A DNA stretch of 21,332 bases, taken from an uncultured Alistipes sp. (GTDB taxonomy: Bacteria; Bacteroidota; Bacteroidia; Bacteroidales; Rikenellaceae). Both the position numbers and the translations under genes were made by a program. The notes beneath the pieces were generated by a model that ran no database searches, was not told the DNA's origin, and saw nothing but the letters and a program-made list of their open reading frames with translations. This document shows positions 1 to 7,817 of the stretch, piece after piece; the stretch's first letter is position 1, and every line of letters starts with the position of its first letter. Where the stretch lies: NCBI GenBank assembly GCA_937895825.1, contig CALBKP010000076.1, positions 1 to 21,332 of the forward strand, written 5' to 3'.

Positions 1-378
1 AGTGAGTGATTCGGGGGCGAAATATAGTAGTTTGGTACGTCCATCCAAAACATCCTGTCGCACCTGAGCAATGGCCGATTTGTTGAGCGACGAGTTGAGA
101 AAGTGGGCAATACCCGACTCTGTTGAGAACGTACGCATTGCATCCACCTGATTCTTCATTAGGGCAATGAGCGGTGATATCACAATCGCCACACCGTCCA
201 TAATGAGGGCTGGAAGCTGGTAGCACAACGATTTTCCACCACCTGTAGGCATGAGCACAAATGTATCCTTGCCAGCCAAAACATTACTAATGACTGCCTC
301 CTGGTTGCCCTTAAATGATGAAAATCCGAAATATTCGCGCAGCTTATCGTGTAGCAATACTCCCTGTTCGGTGTCCAT
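1..378 (-). CDS. recQ: RecQ-family ATP-dependent DNA helicase (N-terminal part, truncated by window edge)
   Basis: The reverse strand from an ATG at 376-378 stays open to base 1 and gives 126 residues, so the gene continues beyond the left edge. RecQ helicases unwind DNA 3'-5' in recombination and fork repair. Visible are a RecQ-type motif 0 region (FGFSSFKGNQEAVI, residues 17-30, with the Q at 26), Walker A (MPTGGGKS, 43-50, followed by LCYQLPAL), motif Ia (VISPLIALMKNQV, 66-78) and the start of motif II-side sequence YFAPESL (119-125). Spacing matches the RecQ N-terminus exactly. It is transcribed divergently from lptB, and a minus-strand TATATTTG box lies 29 bp upstream of the ATG. Assignment to RecQ is firm; which paralogue it is, and whether the rest is intact, cannot be seen. 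Confidence 0.93.
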   Translation of the reverse strand, partial: MDTEQGVLLHDKLREYFGFSSFKGNQEAVISNVLAGKDTFVLMPTGGGKSLCYQLPALIMDGVAIVISPLIALMKNQVDAMRTFSTESGIAHFLNSSLNKSAIAQVRQDVLDGRTKLLYFAPESLT

Positions 379-406
379 AATTTTTTCGTTGTAAAGAAAA
401 TTTACC

Positions 407-414
407 CAAATATA
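407..414 (-). promoter_or_regulatory. Putative -7 box for recQ
   Basis: Read on the minus strand this is TATATTTG, matching the Bacteroidota -7 consensus TAnnTTTG, 29 bp before the recQ ATG. No good TTTG -33 element is visible at the usual 19-21 nt spacing, so the call rests on the -7 box and its position in the divergent 88-bp intergenic region. Confidence 0.45.
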
Positions 415-438
415 ATATATTTTTTTGAAAAATAGTAA

Positions 439-446
439 TAACTTTG
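439..446 (+). promoter_or_regulatory. Putative -7 box for the lptB-aroA-aroC-prmC-recX run
   Basis: TAACTTTG matches TAnnTTTG and sits 20 bp before the lptB ATG. The -33 element is poor: the nearest TTTG, at 424-427, is only 11 nt upstream. It is the only promoter-like box seen ahead of the five closely packed genes, so it may drive all of them. Confidence 0.45.
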
Positions 447-466
447 TGAAAAATTTGTAAAAAAAT

Positions 467-1321
467 ATGCGATTATTCACAAGCGAGCTGGTAAAATCCT
501 ATAAATCACGTACTGTGGTAAACCACGTAACCATCGATGTCAATCAGGGTGAGATCGTCGGTTTGTTGGGACCAAACGGTGCGGGTAAGACAACGACGTT
601 CTACATGATCGTAGGTCTCATCAAGCCCAACGAGGGGCGCATCTTCTTGGAGGACGACAATGGCAAGATTACGGACATAACCTCCGAGCCGGTATATCGC
701 CGTGCACAGATGGGCGTGGGCTACCTCGCTCAGGAGGCATCCGTGTTTCGCCACTTAACGGTCGAGGACAATTTGCGTGCCGTGTTGGAGATGACAAAAT
801 ACTCGAAGCAGTACCAGAAGGAGCGTGTGGAGAGCCTTATCGAGGAGTTTCGCCTTCAGAAGGTACGTAAGAGCTATGGTAATCAGCTCTCAGGTGGTGA
901 GCGTCGTCGTACGGAGATTGCACGTGCCGTGGCTATTAACCCTGCGTTCATCCTTCTCGATGAGCCATTTGCTGGTGTCGACCCCATCGCTGTTGAGGAC
1001 ATCCAGAGCATCGTAGGTACGCTTAAGGATAAGAATATCGGTGTTATCATCACCGACCATAATGTCGACGAGACACTCGCTATTACCGATAGAACATACC
1101 TTCTCTATGAGGGAAAGATTCTTAAGACGGGTTCGGCTGAGGATCTTGCTAACGATGAGATGGTGCGCCGTGTCTACCTCGGTAGTAACTTCGAGCTTCG
1201 TACATCGCCGCAGATGGCACGCCAGCGTAAGGAGCGTGAGGAGCGCGAGCGCCAGGAGGCTTTGCGTGCGCTTGGTCATGTTCACGAACCATCGGAGGAT
1301 GAGGAGGATGACGACGAGTAG
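467..1321 (+). CDS. lptB: LptB, ATPase of the lipopolysaccharide export ABC transporter
   Basis: LptB is the cytoplasmic ATPase that, with LptFG, pulls LPS out of the inner membrane towards the LptC-A-D bridge. The sequence has all ABC ATPase motifs: Walker A GPNGAGKT (35-42), Q-loop LAQEASVF (87-94), signature LSGGERRR (141-148), Walker B FILLDEPF (161-168) and H-loop histidine 198 in ITDHN. The run [13 protein letters not shown] after Walker A and LAQEASVFR are typical of LptB rather than of other ABC families. The protein is 284 residues against about 240 for E. coli LptB. The extra length is a C-terminal tail from about residue 246, first Arg/Glu rich and then ending in an acidic run. Other lpt genes are not nearby. 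It is the first gene of the aro-prmC-recX run, 22 bp before aroA. Confidence 0.95.
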   Translation: MRLFTSELVKSYKSRTVVNHVTIDVNQGEIVGLLGPNGAGKTTTFYMIVGLIKPNEGRIFLEDDNGKITDITSEPVYRRAQMGVGYLAQEASVFRHLTVEDNLRAVLEMTKYSKQYQKERVESLIEEFRLQKVRKSYGNQLSGGERRRTEIARAVAINPAFILLDEPFAGVDPIAVEDIQSIVGTLKDKNIGVIITDHNVDETLAITDRTYLLYEGKILKTGSAEDLANDEMVRRVYLGSNFELRTSPQMARQRKEREERERQEALRALGHVHEPSEDEEDDDE

Positions 1322-1343
1322 TTAGAGAACAATTACACAATAT

Positions 1344-2615
1344 ATGGATGATAGTACAGTCCCTCTTGGGAACCGCTTACGTGGAGCTATAACTCCGCCT
1401 TGTTCAAAAAGTTATGCACAGCGTGCGTTGGCCGCAGCACTTCTTGCTAAGGGGCGCACAACACTACGTGGCATAGAGCTTTGTCGTGATACACGCTCTG
1501 CCATTGCCACTATCGAACGCCTTGGTGCAAAGGTCGAGATTGTAGATGATGAAACACTGATCATTGAGGGGGGATTATCCCCTCAGACCGACCGACTGAA
1601 TGTTGGTGAGTCGGGTCTCTCGGCACGCCTTTTTACTCCTATTGCAGCACTCGTTTCTGATCCTATCACTATTGAGGGAGAGGGAACGTTGTGCCATCGT
1701 CCTATGTCGATGATGGTCGAGCCTCTGAAGGAGCTCGGAGTGAGTGTGCGTGATGGTGGTGGCCGTCTGCCTATCGAGGTGTGTGGTCCTATGCGTGGAG
1801 GTCGTGTGACGGTTGATGGACGCATGTCGTCGCAATTTGTCACTGGACTGCTTATCGCCTTGCCGTTGGCTGATCGCGACACTACTATCGAGGTTGAGGG
1901 GGCTGTGTCGACACCATATATAGATATGACCCTTGAGACATTGGATCGCTTTGGTGTTGAGGTTATGTACAACGAGGGCGACTATACGCAGTTCTACATC
2001 GAGGGAGGCCAGGAGTATAAGGCTGGGGACTACACGATTGAGAGTGACTGGAGTGCTGCTGCTATGATTATGGTTGCTGCTGCTATTGCCGGCGAGGTTA
2101 CACTGCGCAACATATCTACACTCTCGCGCCAGGCCGATACGGCCATTTGCCGCGCTTTGGAGCGTGCTGGTGCTTCGCTAATTATCGAGGAGAATAGCAT
2201 AACAGTAGCGCATCGCTCGCTCGAGGCCTTTACGTTCGATGCCACACATTGCCCCGACCTGTTCCCTGCACTTGTGGCGCTTGCCGCGGCTGCTGATGGT
2301 GTCTCTACTATTAGTGGCATCGGTCGTCTGCGTGGTAAGGAGAGTGATAGAGGTGAGGTGCTTAAGGATGAGTACGAAAAGTTAGGCATAGATATAGAAC
2401 TCGACTACGACGAAGATGTGATGCGTGTTGTTGGAGGTATGCCGCATGTTGCAGAGGTTGACTCTCACGATGATCATCGCGTTGCAATGTCGTTGGCTGT
2501 AACGGCTTTACGTCTTGATTCAGAACTTGTGATACGCAATCGTGAGTGTGTGGCCAAGAGCTATCCATCATTCTTTGAGGATCTTGAACTATTGAAACAA
2601 GGCGGCCGTGAATAA
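1344..2615 (+). CDS. aroA: 3-phosphoshikimate 1-carboxyvinyltransferase (EPSP synthase)
   Basis: The enzyme joins shikimate-3-phosphate and phosphoenolpyruvate to EPSP, the sixth step of chorismate synthesis, in the cytoplasm. At 423 residues it is normal for the family. Visible are the N-terminal substrate-binding PPCSKSYAQRA (18-28, with the SKS triplet at 21-23), NVGESGLSARLF (86-97), which takes the place of the usual NxGTxxR segment, SSQFVTGLLIALPL in the first half, PDLFPALVALAA with the catalytic Asp, RGKESDRGEVLK with the Glu/Arg pair that contacts PEP, and HDDHRVAMSLAV near the C-terminus. The GTS-to-ESGLSAR wording is a lineage variant of the family signature. Its last 8 bp overlap the start of aroC, the next enzyme in the pathway, implying coupled translation. 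Confidence 0.95.
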   Translation: MDDSTVPLGNRLRGAITPPCSKSYAQRALAAALLAKGRTTLRGIELCRDTRSAIATIERLGAKVEIVDDETLIIEGGLSPQTDRLNVGESGLSARLFTPIAALVSDPITIEGEGTLCHRPMSMMVEPLKELGVSVRDGGGRLPIEVCGPMRGGRVTVDGRMSSQFVTGLLIALPLADRDTTIEVEGAVSTPYIDMTLETLDRFGVEVMYNEGDYTQFYIEGGQEYKAGDYTIESDWSAAAMIMVAAAIAGEVTLRNISTLSRQADTAICRALERAGASLIIEENSITVAHRSLEAFTFDATHCPDLFPALVALAAAADGVSTISGIGRLRGKESDRGEVLKDEYEKLGIDIELDYDEDVMRVVGGMPHVAEVDSHDDHRVAMSLAVTALRLDSELVIRNRECVAKSYPSFFEDLELLKQGGRE

Positions 2616-3591
2616 TACGTTTGGCGATAAATTTAGACTTACGATCTTTGGCGCTTCACATGCCGATGAGGTGGGTGTTGTTGTGGAGGGTGTGCCTAAG
2701 GGTATGCACCTCACGGCTGATATGTTTGAATATGACCTTGCCCGTCGCAGGCCTGCACTTCATGGTGAGACTGCCAGACATGAGGCTGATGTCCCTGTGA
2801 TAGAGGAGCTTGATGCTGAGTGTGTTACAACGGGGGAGCCAATTCGTATATCTTTCAAAAACAGCAATATACGCTCGAAGGATTATAGCCATCTTCGTAG
2901 CCATCCACGCCCTTCACATGCAGATCTTGTGCAGCGCCGGAAGTATGGCGAGGGGTATGACCTTGCAGGTGGAGGTATGGCCTCGGGACGTATGACTGTG
3001 GCATTGGTGGCGGCGGGTGTTGTCGCTAAGAAGATACTTTGTAATGCAACATTTAGTACACGACTTATAGAGGTTGGAGGATGTACAAATGCCGATGACT
3101 TTGAGCGTGTTATAGCCGATGCAGCACGCAAAGGAGACTCTGTAGGAGGCGTTGTTGAATGTCGTGCAAGTGGTGTCGATGCGCTTCTTGGTGAGCCCTT
3201 CTTTGATTCGGCTGAGAGCATCATATCACATATGTTATTCTCCATTCCTGGAGTTAAGGGTGTAGAGTTTGGCGATGGCTTCGCTGGTACACGAAAGCAT
3301 GGTTCGGAGCGTAACGATGTGATTATTAATGTCCAAGGCCAGACGTTTACGAATAATGAGGGCGGTATAAATGGTGGCATTACGAATGGTAACGACCTCT
3401 CGTTGCGTGTAGCTATTAAGCCTACACCAAGCATTGCCTGTCAGCAGATGACCTACAATTTTGATAGTGATTGTGTTGCTCCATTACTTATCGGCGGTCG
3501 TCACGATGCATGCATTGCGCGTCGTGCCGCTGTTGTCGTTGAGGCTGCGGTTGCTATCGCGCTTGCAGACCTGCTTCTTAGAACGAAATAA
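2608..3591 (+). CDS. aroC: Chorismate synthase, short divergent form
   Basis: Chorismate synthase converts EPSP to chorismate using reduced FMN and is the last common step to aromatic amino acids and folate. The start is a GTG overlapping the aroA stop; MNNTFGDKFRLTIFG aligns with the family N-terminus, so this start is well supported. Recognisable blocks are GASHA (15-19, catalytic His18), RRRPALHGETARHEAD (47-61), RPSHADL (101-107, catalytic His104), AGGGMASGRMTVALVAAGVVAKK (120-142), GVKGVEFGDGF (215-225), EGGINGGITNG (251-261) and GGRHDAC (296-302). Compared with the E. coli enzyme (361 residues, recalled) this one has 327. About 15-20 residues are missing between residues 145 and 175, and so is the C-terminal tail. 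Two family signatures are altered: GESHG to GASHA, and SSARET to ASGRMT. Both catalytic histidines remain and aroA is adjacent, so it is probably functional. Confidence 0.9.
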   Translation: MNNTFGDKFRLTIFGASHADEVGVVVEGVPKGMHLTADMFEYDLARRRPALHGETARHEADVPVIEELDAECVTTGEPIRISFKNSNIRSKDYSHLRSHPRPSHADLVQRRKYGEGYDLAGGGMASGRMTVALVAAGVVAKKILCNATFSTRLIEVGGCTNADDFERVIADAARKGDSVGGVVECRASGVDALLGEPFFDSAESIISHMLFSIPGVKGVEFGDGFAGTRKHGSERNDVIINVQGQTFTNNEGGINGGITNGNDLSLRVAIKPTPSIACQQMTYNFDSDCVAPLLIGGRHDACIARRAAVVVEAAVAIALADLLLRTK

Positions 3592-3593
3592 AT

Positions 3594-4448
3594 ATGGCTA
3601 CACGTCGCGAGATATTCCAGCAGCTATGCCTCGCTGCCGAGGAGTGCTATCCGAGGGAGGAGGCACGCCAGATTGCCGAGATGGTTATCACCTCGCTTGG
3701 TGGCATATCGCGCAATGATCTCCTTGTTGAGCCTAATGTCGTGTTGGAAATCAAAGATATAGAGCGTATATGTCGCGAGTTGCGCGCTTGGCGACCAGTG
3801 CAGTATATCGTTGGCTGTGCCGACTTTGCCGATATGGCACTTGAGGTTGCGGAGGGTGTGCTTATCCCTCGCCCCGAGACTGAAGAGCTCGTTGAGTGGA
3901 TTGCGGGTGATATGCCCGATGCACGTCGTCTGCTTGATGTATGCACTGGTAGTGGATGTATAGCCTTGGCGCTTGCCCGTAAGATAGAGGGGTGTGATGT
4001 GTATGGTGTCGATATATCATCGACGGCACTTGCCATTGCTCGTCGTAACGGTGAGCGTTATGCTCCGCATGTGTCGTTTATTGAGGCAGATGCCCTTGCC
4101 GACTTCTCGCAGAGTGTTGGTGGGGAGTTTGACGTGATTGTATCTAATCCACCATATATCCCCGAGCGAGATATGTTGCTTATGCGCCCTAATGTCACGC
4201 AATATGAACCCGAGATGGCGCTCTTCGTTCCAGATAATGATCCACTTGTATTCTATCGCTCGATAGCTCGTACGGCACGTATGATGCTCACATCGTCAGG
4301 ACGACTATACTTCGAGATTTACGAGTCCTTGGCTAAAGATATGCAACAGATGCTTGCTGCTGAGGGGTACACGGATATAACTATACGTGAGGACTTTAGA
4401 GGAAAACCACGAATGATATGCGCAAAGGTGAATTTGATAGAGAGATGA
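3594..4448 (+). CDS. prmC: Peptide chain release factor N5-glutamine methyltransferase PrmC
   Basis: PrmC (HemK) methylates the glutamine of the GGQ motif in release factors RF1 and RF2, using S-adenosylmethionine, and improves translation termination. The 284-residue length is standard. An N-terminal helical release-factor-binding domain (about 1-85) is followed by VLIPRPETEELV (89-100), the SAM-binding motif I LLDVCTGSGCIALALA (113-128), the acidic VYGVDIS (136-142) and the catalytic NPPY (185-188) in FDVIVSNPPYIPERD. PrmC-specific wording around IPRPETEEL and NPPYIP separates it from DNA methylases. It starts 2 bp after aroC and its TGA overlaps the preferred recX start (ATGA), so it belongs to the same transcript. 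Confidence 0.96.
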   Translation: MATRREIFQQLCLAAEECYPREEARQIAEMVITSLGGISRNDLLVEPNVVLEIKDIERICRELRAWRPVQYIVGCADFADMALEVAEGVLIPRPETEELVEWIAGDMPDARRLLDVCTGSGCIALALARKIEGCDVYGVDISSTALAIARRNGERYAPHVSFIEADALADFSQSVGGEFDVIVSNPPYIPERDMLLMRPNVTQYEPEMALFVPDNDPLVFYRSIARTARMMLTSSGRLYFEIYESLAKDMQQMLAAEGYTDITIREDFRGKPRMICAKVNLIER

Positions 4449-4939
4449 GCCCTAAACCACGCGAACGTAGGGATAAAACGGCGGCGGAGGCGTTGCAGTC
4501 GCTTATGCGTCTGTGTGCTCGTGCCGAGAAGTCGTCTGGCGATGCTATGCGTCTGATGCGCACGTGGGGTGTTGTGGAGAGTGAGCGTCAAGGTGTACTC
4601 GATAAACTCCTTGAGCTACGATTTATAGATGATAGTCGCTATGCCGAAGCATATGTGCGCGAAAAGTCGCAACTATCGGGCTGGGGTGCCCGAAAAATTG
4701 CTATGCAACTGCGACAGAAGGGTGTTGCAAAGGAGATTATCGTCGAGGCGTTGTCCTTGCTCGATAGTGATGATGTGAGTGCGCGCCTAAGGGATAAGCT
4801 CCAGCGCAAGCTACGTACAACAAAAGCAGCCTCGACGTATGAGCTACGCGGGAAGCTGCTTCGTTATGCTCTCTCTGCGGGCTACGACTACGACATGGCC
4901 ATAGATGCCATCGACGAGATAATCCCTCAGGATTGTTAG
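4445..4939 (+). CDS. recX: Regulatory protein RecX
   Basis: RecX binds RecA filaments and limits recombinase and coprotease activity. The 164-residue product is helical throughout and shows the three repeats of the family: an N-terminal RLCARAEKSS block, then LLELRFIDDSRYAEAYVREK, the strongest RecX signature, followed by GWGARKIAMQLRQKGV, and a C-terminal repeat around KLLRYALSAGYDYDMAIDAI. I chose the ATG at 4445 because it forms an ATGA overlap with the prmC stop; an in-frame ATG at 4418 would add nine residues inside prmC. recA is not in the window. The stop overlaps that of the convergent permease gene by 4 bp, so no intergenic terminator separates the two units. Confidence 0.9.
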   Translation: MSPKPRERRDKTAAEALQSLMRLCARAEKSSGDAMRLMRTWGVVESERQGVLDKLLELRFIDDSRYAEAYVREKSQLSGWGARKIAMQLRQKGVAKEIIVEALSLLDSDDVSARLRDKLQRKLRTTKAASTYELRGKLLRYALSAGYDYDMAIDAIDEIIPQDC

Positions 4940-6228
4940 ATAAAGATATACTTCAAAATAAAGAGTATTGCAAGGATAAACATTGCGGTCGTAATCTTCT
5001 TAAACTTGCCGCTGATAAAGTTAAGCACTACGTAGGAAATCATACCTAACAAGATACCATCCGAGATCGAGTATGCAAAGGGCATCGTTACGATGCATAC
5101 GAAGGCGGGTATTGACTCTGTATAGTCGCTAAAGTTGATGTTGCGAATAGGCTCCAACATAAGCAGACCAACGATCACAAGTACGGGAGCTGTCGCAGCT
5201 GCGGGTATCGAGAGGAATAGTGGCGAGAAGAAGAGCGTCACGCCAAAGCAGCAAGCGATGGTAAAGGCCGTAAGACCCGAGCGGCCACCCTGAGATACGC
5301 CCGATGCACTCTCAACGTAAGTTGTTGTTGTGGACGTTCCAATCATAGCACCCACCGTGGTAGCGATGGCATCAGCCATAAATGCCTCCTTAAGACGTGG
5401 AATACGGCCATCCTTATCAATCATATTCGACTTGGTGCATACGCCGATAAGCGTGCCTACGGTATCAAACATGTCGATGAATAGGAATGTAAATACTACT
5501 ACTACCATATCGATCGAGAGGACATTATCCCACTCAAACTGGCAGAATAGCGGAGCAATGGATACGGGTGTAGAGAGTAAGCCTCTAAACTGCGTAATAC
5601 CCATCGGAATGCCAATAACCGTAGTTAGCAAGATGCCGATAAGCATCGCACCACGCACGTTACGAGCATAGAGGAAGCCCGTGATAAGCAGGCCAATGAG
5701 CGAGAGGAGTGCCGAGCCGTGAGTAATGTCGGCCAATGCTACGAGTGTTGCCTCATCGCCAACAATCACGCCACCATTCTGAAGGCCGATAAAGGCTATA
5801 AAGAGACCGATACCCGCACCAATGGCGTAACGTAGGTTGGCGGGTATGGCATTTACTATGGCTTCGCGTATATTGGTGATAGTCATCAGAATAAATAAGA
5901 TACCCTCAATGAATACCGCCGTTAGGGCAAATTGCCACGAGTAGCCCATGCCAAGACATACCGTATAGACGAAGAAGGCGTTAAGTCCCATTCCTGGTGC
6001 AAGGCCGAAGGGTAGCTTACCCCAAATAGCCATGACAAGACAGCCTACAATCGCTGCTATTGACGTAGAGGTGAATACCGATCCTGCGGGCATGCCATCA
6101 AGCTCGGCGAACATTGCAGGGTTGACGGCAAGGATGTACGACATTGTTAGAAATGTGGTGATACCGGCAAGAATTTCGGTACGCACGGTAGTCTTCGAGG
6201 GGTCTAACCCAAAGAGTTTGTTGAGCAT
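4936..6228 (-). CDS. NCS2-family purine permease, AzgA/PbuG type (guanine/hypoxanthine/adenine)
   Basis: This is a polytopic inner-membrane proton symporter of the nucleobase-cation-symporter-2 family. The AzgA/PbuG branch is shown by GLAPGMGLNAFF (75-86), NLRYAIGAGIGLFIAFIGLQN, the segment FLFIDMFDTVGTLIGV with its conserved acidic residue, and GTSTTTTYVESASGV. Members of this branch import adenine, guanine or hypoxanthine; which one is not decidable here. The N-terminus MLNKLFGL is typical of the branch. A longer reading from an ATG at 6267 exists, but a TATATTTG promoter box (6255-6262) lies inside that extension, so I prefer 6228, giving 430 residues. About 12-14 membrane spans are expected. 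The purine theme recurs with guaD, another NCS2 permease and purA about 3-8 kb away. Confidence 0.9.
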   Translation of the reverse strand: MLNKLFGLDPSKTTVRTEILAGITTFLTMSYILAVNPAMFAELDGMPAGSVFTSTSIAAIVGCLVMAIWGKLPFGLAPGMGLNAFFVYTVCLGMGYSWQFALTAVFIEGILFILMTITNIREAIVNAIPANLRYAIGAGIGLFIAFIGLQNGGVIVGDEATLVALADITHGSALLSLIGLLITGFLYARNVRGAMLIGILLTTVIGIPMGITQFRGLLSTPVSIAPLFCQFEWDNVLSIDMVVVVFTFLFIDMFDTVGTLIGVCTKSNMIDKDGRIPRLKEAFMADAIATTVGAMIGTSTTTTYVESASGVSQGGRSGLTAFTIACCFGVTLFFSPLFLSIPAAATAPVLVIVGLLMLEPIRNINFSDYTESIPAFVCIVTMPFAYSISDGILLGMISYVVLNFISGKFKKITTAMFILAILFILKYIFI

Positions 6229-6254
6229 AATATCGTGTTTTACATAAATTGTGG

Positions 6255-6262
6255 CAAATATA
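6255..6262 (-). promoter_or_regulatory. Putative -7 box for the AzgA-type permease
   Basis: Minus-strand TATATTTG (TAnnTTTG), 26 bp before the preferred ATG at 6228. No clear TTTG lies at -33. Its position decides the start: the upstream ATG at 6267 would precede the promoter. Confidence 0.45.
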
Positions 6263-6303
6263 GGCATTTTTGACCGAAAAAGCGATGCTAATATAAAGAA
6301 CTA

Positions 6304-6332
6304 CCCGATAATTCTTGCTTAGAACTATCGGG
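6304..6332 (-). terminator. Stem-loop after the ZIP transporter gene
   Basis: CCCGATAATTCT (6304-6315) and AGAACTATCGGG (6321-6332) pair over 12 bp with one mismatch around the loop TGCTT. It begins 12 bp beyond the ZIP stop codon in the minus direction. The downstream minus-strand sequence is only moderately T-rich (TAGTTCTTTATATT), so it may be an intrinsic terminator or a 3'-end stabiliser. Confidence 0.6.
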
Positions 6333-6344
6333 CAGATGTGTGAG

Positions 6345-7124
6345 TTACGAGCCTAATGCCACATCGAGTATCATCATTATAACGAATCCAATGGCGAATG
6401 CTATCGTTCCTGTGTCGGAGTGCTTGCCTTGTTGTGTCTCAGGGATAAGCTCCTCGACAACGACATAAAGCATCGCTCCGGCCGAGAAAGCGAGTAGATA
6501 GGGTAGCACGGGCGAGATATGTTCGAAAAGTAGAATCATCACCAGCGCCGATATCGGTTCAACAATGCCCGAGAGCGCTCCATAGCCAAAGGCACGTCTG
6601 CGTGAAGCACCATCCGCGCGTAGCGGTAGCGAGATGATGGCTCCCTCGGGAACATTCTGTATAGCCATACCCACGGCAAGTGCCGTTGCCGCAGCCATGG
6701 AGATACCCGCATCGCCCGTGAGTGCTCCTGCCACAACAGCACCTACGGCCATACCTTCGGGGATGTTGTGGAGCGTTACGGCGAGCATGAGCATCTGTCG
6801 CTTGCCGAGCGACGAGCTTAAGCCCTCGCGTGTATCGGATGTGGGGTGCTGGTGGGGGATGAGACTGTCAAGCCCTAAGAGGAAGAGCATGCCGAGAATG
6901 ATACCAATGGCTGCAGGCATCCAACTCATACGTCCCATGCCCTCCGAAAGCTCTATTGCAGGTATTATCAGCGACCATACCGAGGCGGCAACCATCACGC
7001 CAGCAGCAAAGCCAAGCAGGGCATTCTGCAGGCGCAGCGACACGCTACGGCGTGCAAAGAGTACCGTAGATGCACCTATCACGGTGCCTACAAATGGCGC
7101 AAGGAGTATCAGTGTCGTTGTCAT
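6345..7124 (-). CDS. ZIP-family divalent metal transporter
   Basis: ZIP proteins bring zinc, iron or manganese across the inner membrane into the cytoplasm. With the start at 7124 (MTTTLILLAPFVG) the product has 259 residues and about eight membrane spans. The binuclear metal site motifs are present: TLHNIPEGMAVG (HNxPEG, 119-124), QNVPEGAIISLPL (156-168), EPISA (189-193) and EELIPE (224-229). A His-containing loop PHQHP (90-94) follows span III, as is usual for the variable metal-binding loop. An in-frame ATG at 7166 would add 14 charged residues (MASLLCIDIKRRYS) partly overlapping the upstream hairpin, so it is less likely. It resembles the bacterial ZupT/GufA branch; metal specificity is not readable. 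The gene lies 109 bp downstream of rubrerythrin, with a hairpin between. Confidence 0.9.
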   Translation of the reverse strand: MTTTLILLAPFVGTVIGASTVLFARRSVSLRLQNALLGFAAGVMVAASVWSLIIPAIELSEGMGRMSWMPAAIGIILGMLFLLGLDSLIPHQHPTSDTREGLSSSLGKRQMLMLAVTLHNIPEGMAVGAVVAGALTGDAGISMAAATALAVGMAIQNVPEGAIISLPLRADGASRRRAFGYGALSGIVEPISALVMILLFEHISPVLPYLLAFSAGAMLYVVVEELIPETQQGKHSDTGTIAFAIGFVIMMILDVALGS

Positions 7125-7148
7125 CGAATATCTACGTTTTATATCAAT

Positions 7149-7190
7149 ACACAAGAGGCTGGCCAAAATTGTTTAGTCAGCCTCTTGTGT
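7149..7190 (-). terminator. Perfect 13-bp inverted repeat between rubrerythrin and ZIP genes
   Basis: ACACAAGAGGCTG (7149-7161) is the exact reverse complement of CAGCCTCTTGTGT (7178-7190), with a 16-nt loop. It sits 43 bp after the rubrerythrin stop and 24 bp before the ZIP ATG, in the minus direction. The tract after the stem (ATTGATATAAAACG) has no T run, so a strong intrinsic terminator is not certain; it could be partial termination or a structure in the ZIP leader. Confidence 0.6.
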
Positions 7191-7233
7191 GGTAGTTAGT
7201 TCGAGGAATCGATAGTGGATCCACTCGAATCTA

Positions 7234-7770
7234 CTAATAGTTTTCAGCCTTAATCTGGAAGTAAGCCTGCGGATGAACACATACGGGGCATACCTCAGGA
7301 GCCTTCTGGCCTACGTGGATATGGCCGCAGTTAGAGCACTGCCAGATCATATCGCCGTCACGTGAGAATACCAAACCACCCTCAACGTTAGCCAAGAGCT
7401 TGCGGTAACGCTCCTCATGCTCACGCTCGATCTTACCAACCTCGTCGAAGAGGAATGCGATGTGGTCGAAGCCCTCCTCGCGAGCATCCTTAGCCATCTC
7501 AGCGTACATGTCTGTCCACTCGTAGTTCTCGCCCTCGGCAGCAGACTTGAGGTTCTCGGCAGTCGAACCGATGCCCTGGAGAAGCTTGAACCAAATCTCG
7601 GCGTGCTCCTTCTCGTTAGCAGCTGTCTCCTCGAAGATCTTAGCTATCTGTACGTAGCCATCCTTCTTTGCTTTTGATGCGAAATATGTGTACTTGTTGC
7701 GAGCCTGGCTCTCACCTGCAAAAGCCTCCCATAAGTTCTTCTCGGTCTTTGTTCCTTTCAAATCTTTCAT
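7234..7770 (-). CDS. rbr: Rubrerythrin
   Basis: Rubrerythrin is a cytoplasmic non-haem di-iron peroxidase that reduces hydrogen peroxide and protects anaerobes from oxygen. The 178-residue protein has the two-domain layout. The four-helix di-iron domain carries Glu20 in [10 protein letters not shown], the EKEHAEIW block (53-60) and the [10 protein letters not shown] block (113-122), which supply the iron-ligand Glu and His residues. A C-terminal rubredoxin domain has CSNC (145-148) and CPVC (161-164) holding a single iron. Electron donors such as rubredoxin reductase are not visible in the window. A Bacteroidota promoter overlapped by an imperfect palindrome lies upstream, suggesting peroxide- or redox-controlled expression; that part is inference. 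Confidence 0.97.
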   Translation of the reverse strand: MKDLKGTKTEKNLWEAFAGESQARNKYTYFASKAKKDGYVQIAKIFEETAANEKEHAEIWFKLLQGIGSTAENLKSAAEGENYEWTDMYAEMAKDAREEGFDHIAFLFDEVGKIEREHEERYRKLLANVEGGLVFSRDGDMIWQCSNCGHIHVGQKAPEVCPVCVHPQAYFQIKAENY

Positions 7771-7817
7771 AGTCTTTTAAGTTTTATAGGTTTGTCAATT
7801 ATTTCTTCCTTTTTCTG

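Noticed and set aside
2883..3434. 183-codon minus-strand frame opposite aroC
   Set aside because: Shadow of aroC; no start context or domain.
6229..6267. Upstream ATG adding 13 residues to the AzgA-type permease
   Set aside because: The extension contains the probable -7 box and does not resemble the family's N-terminus.
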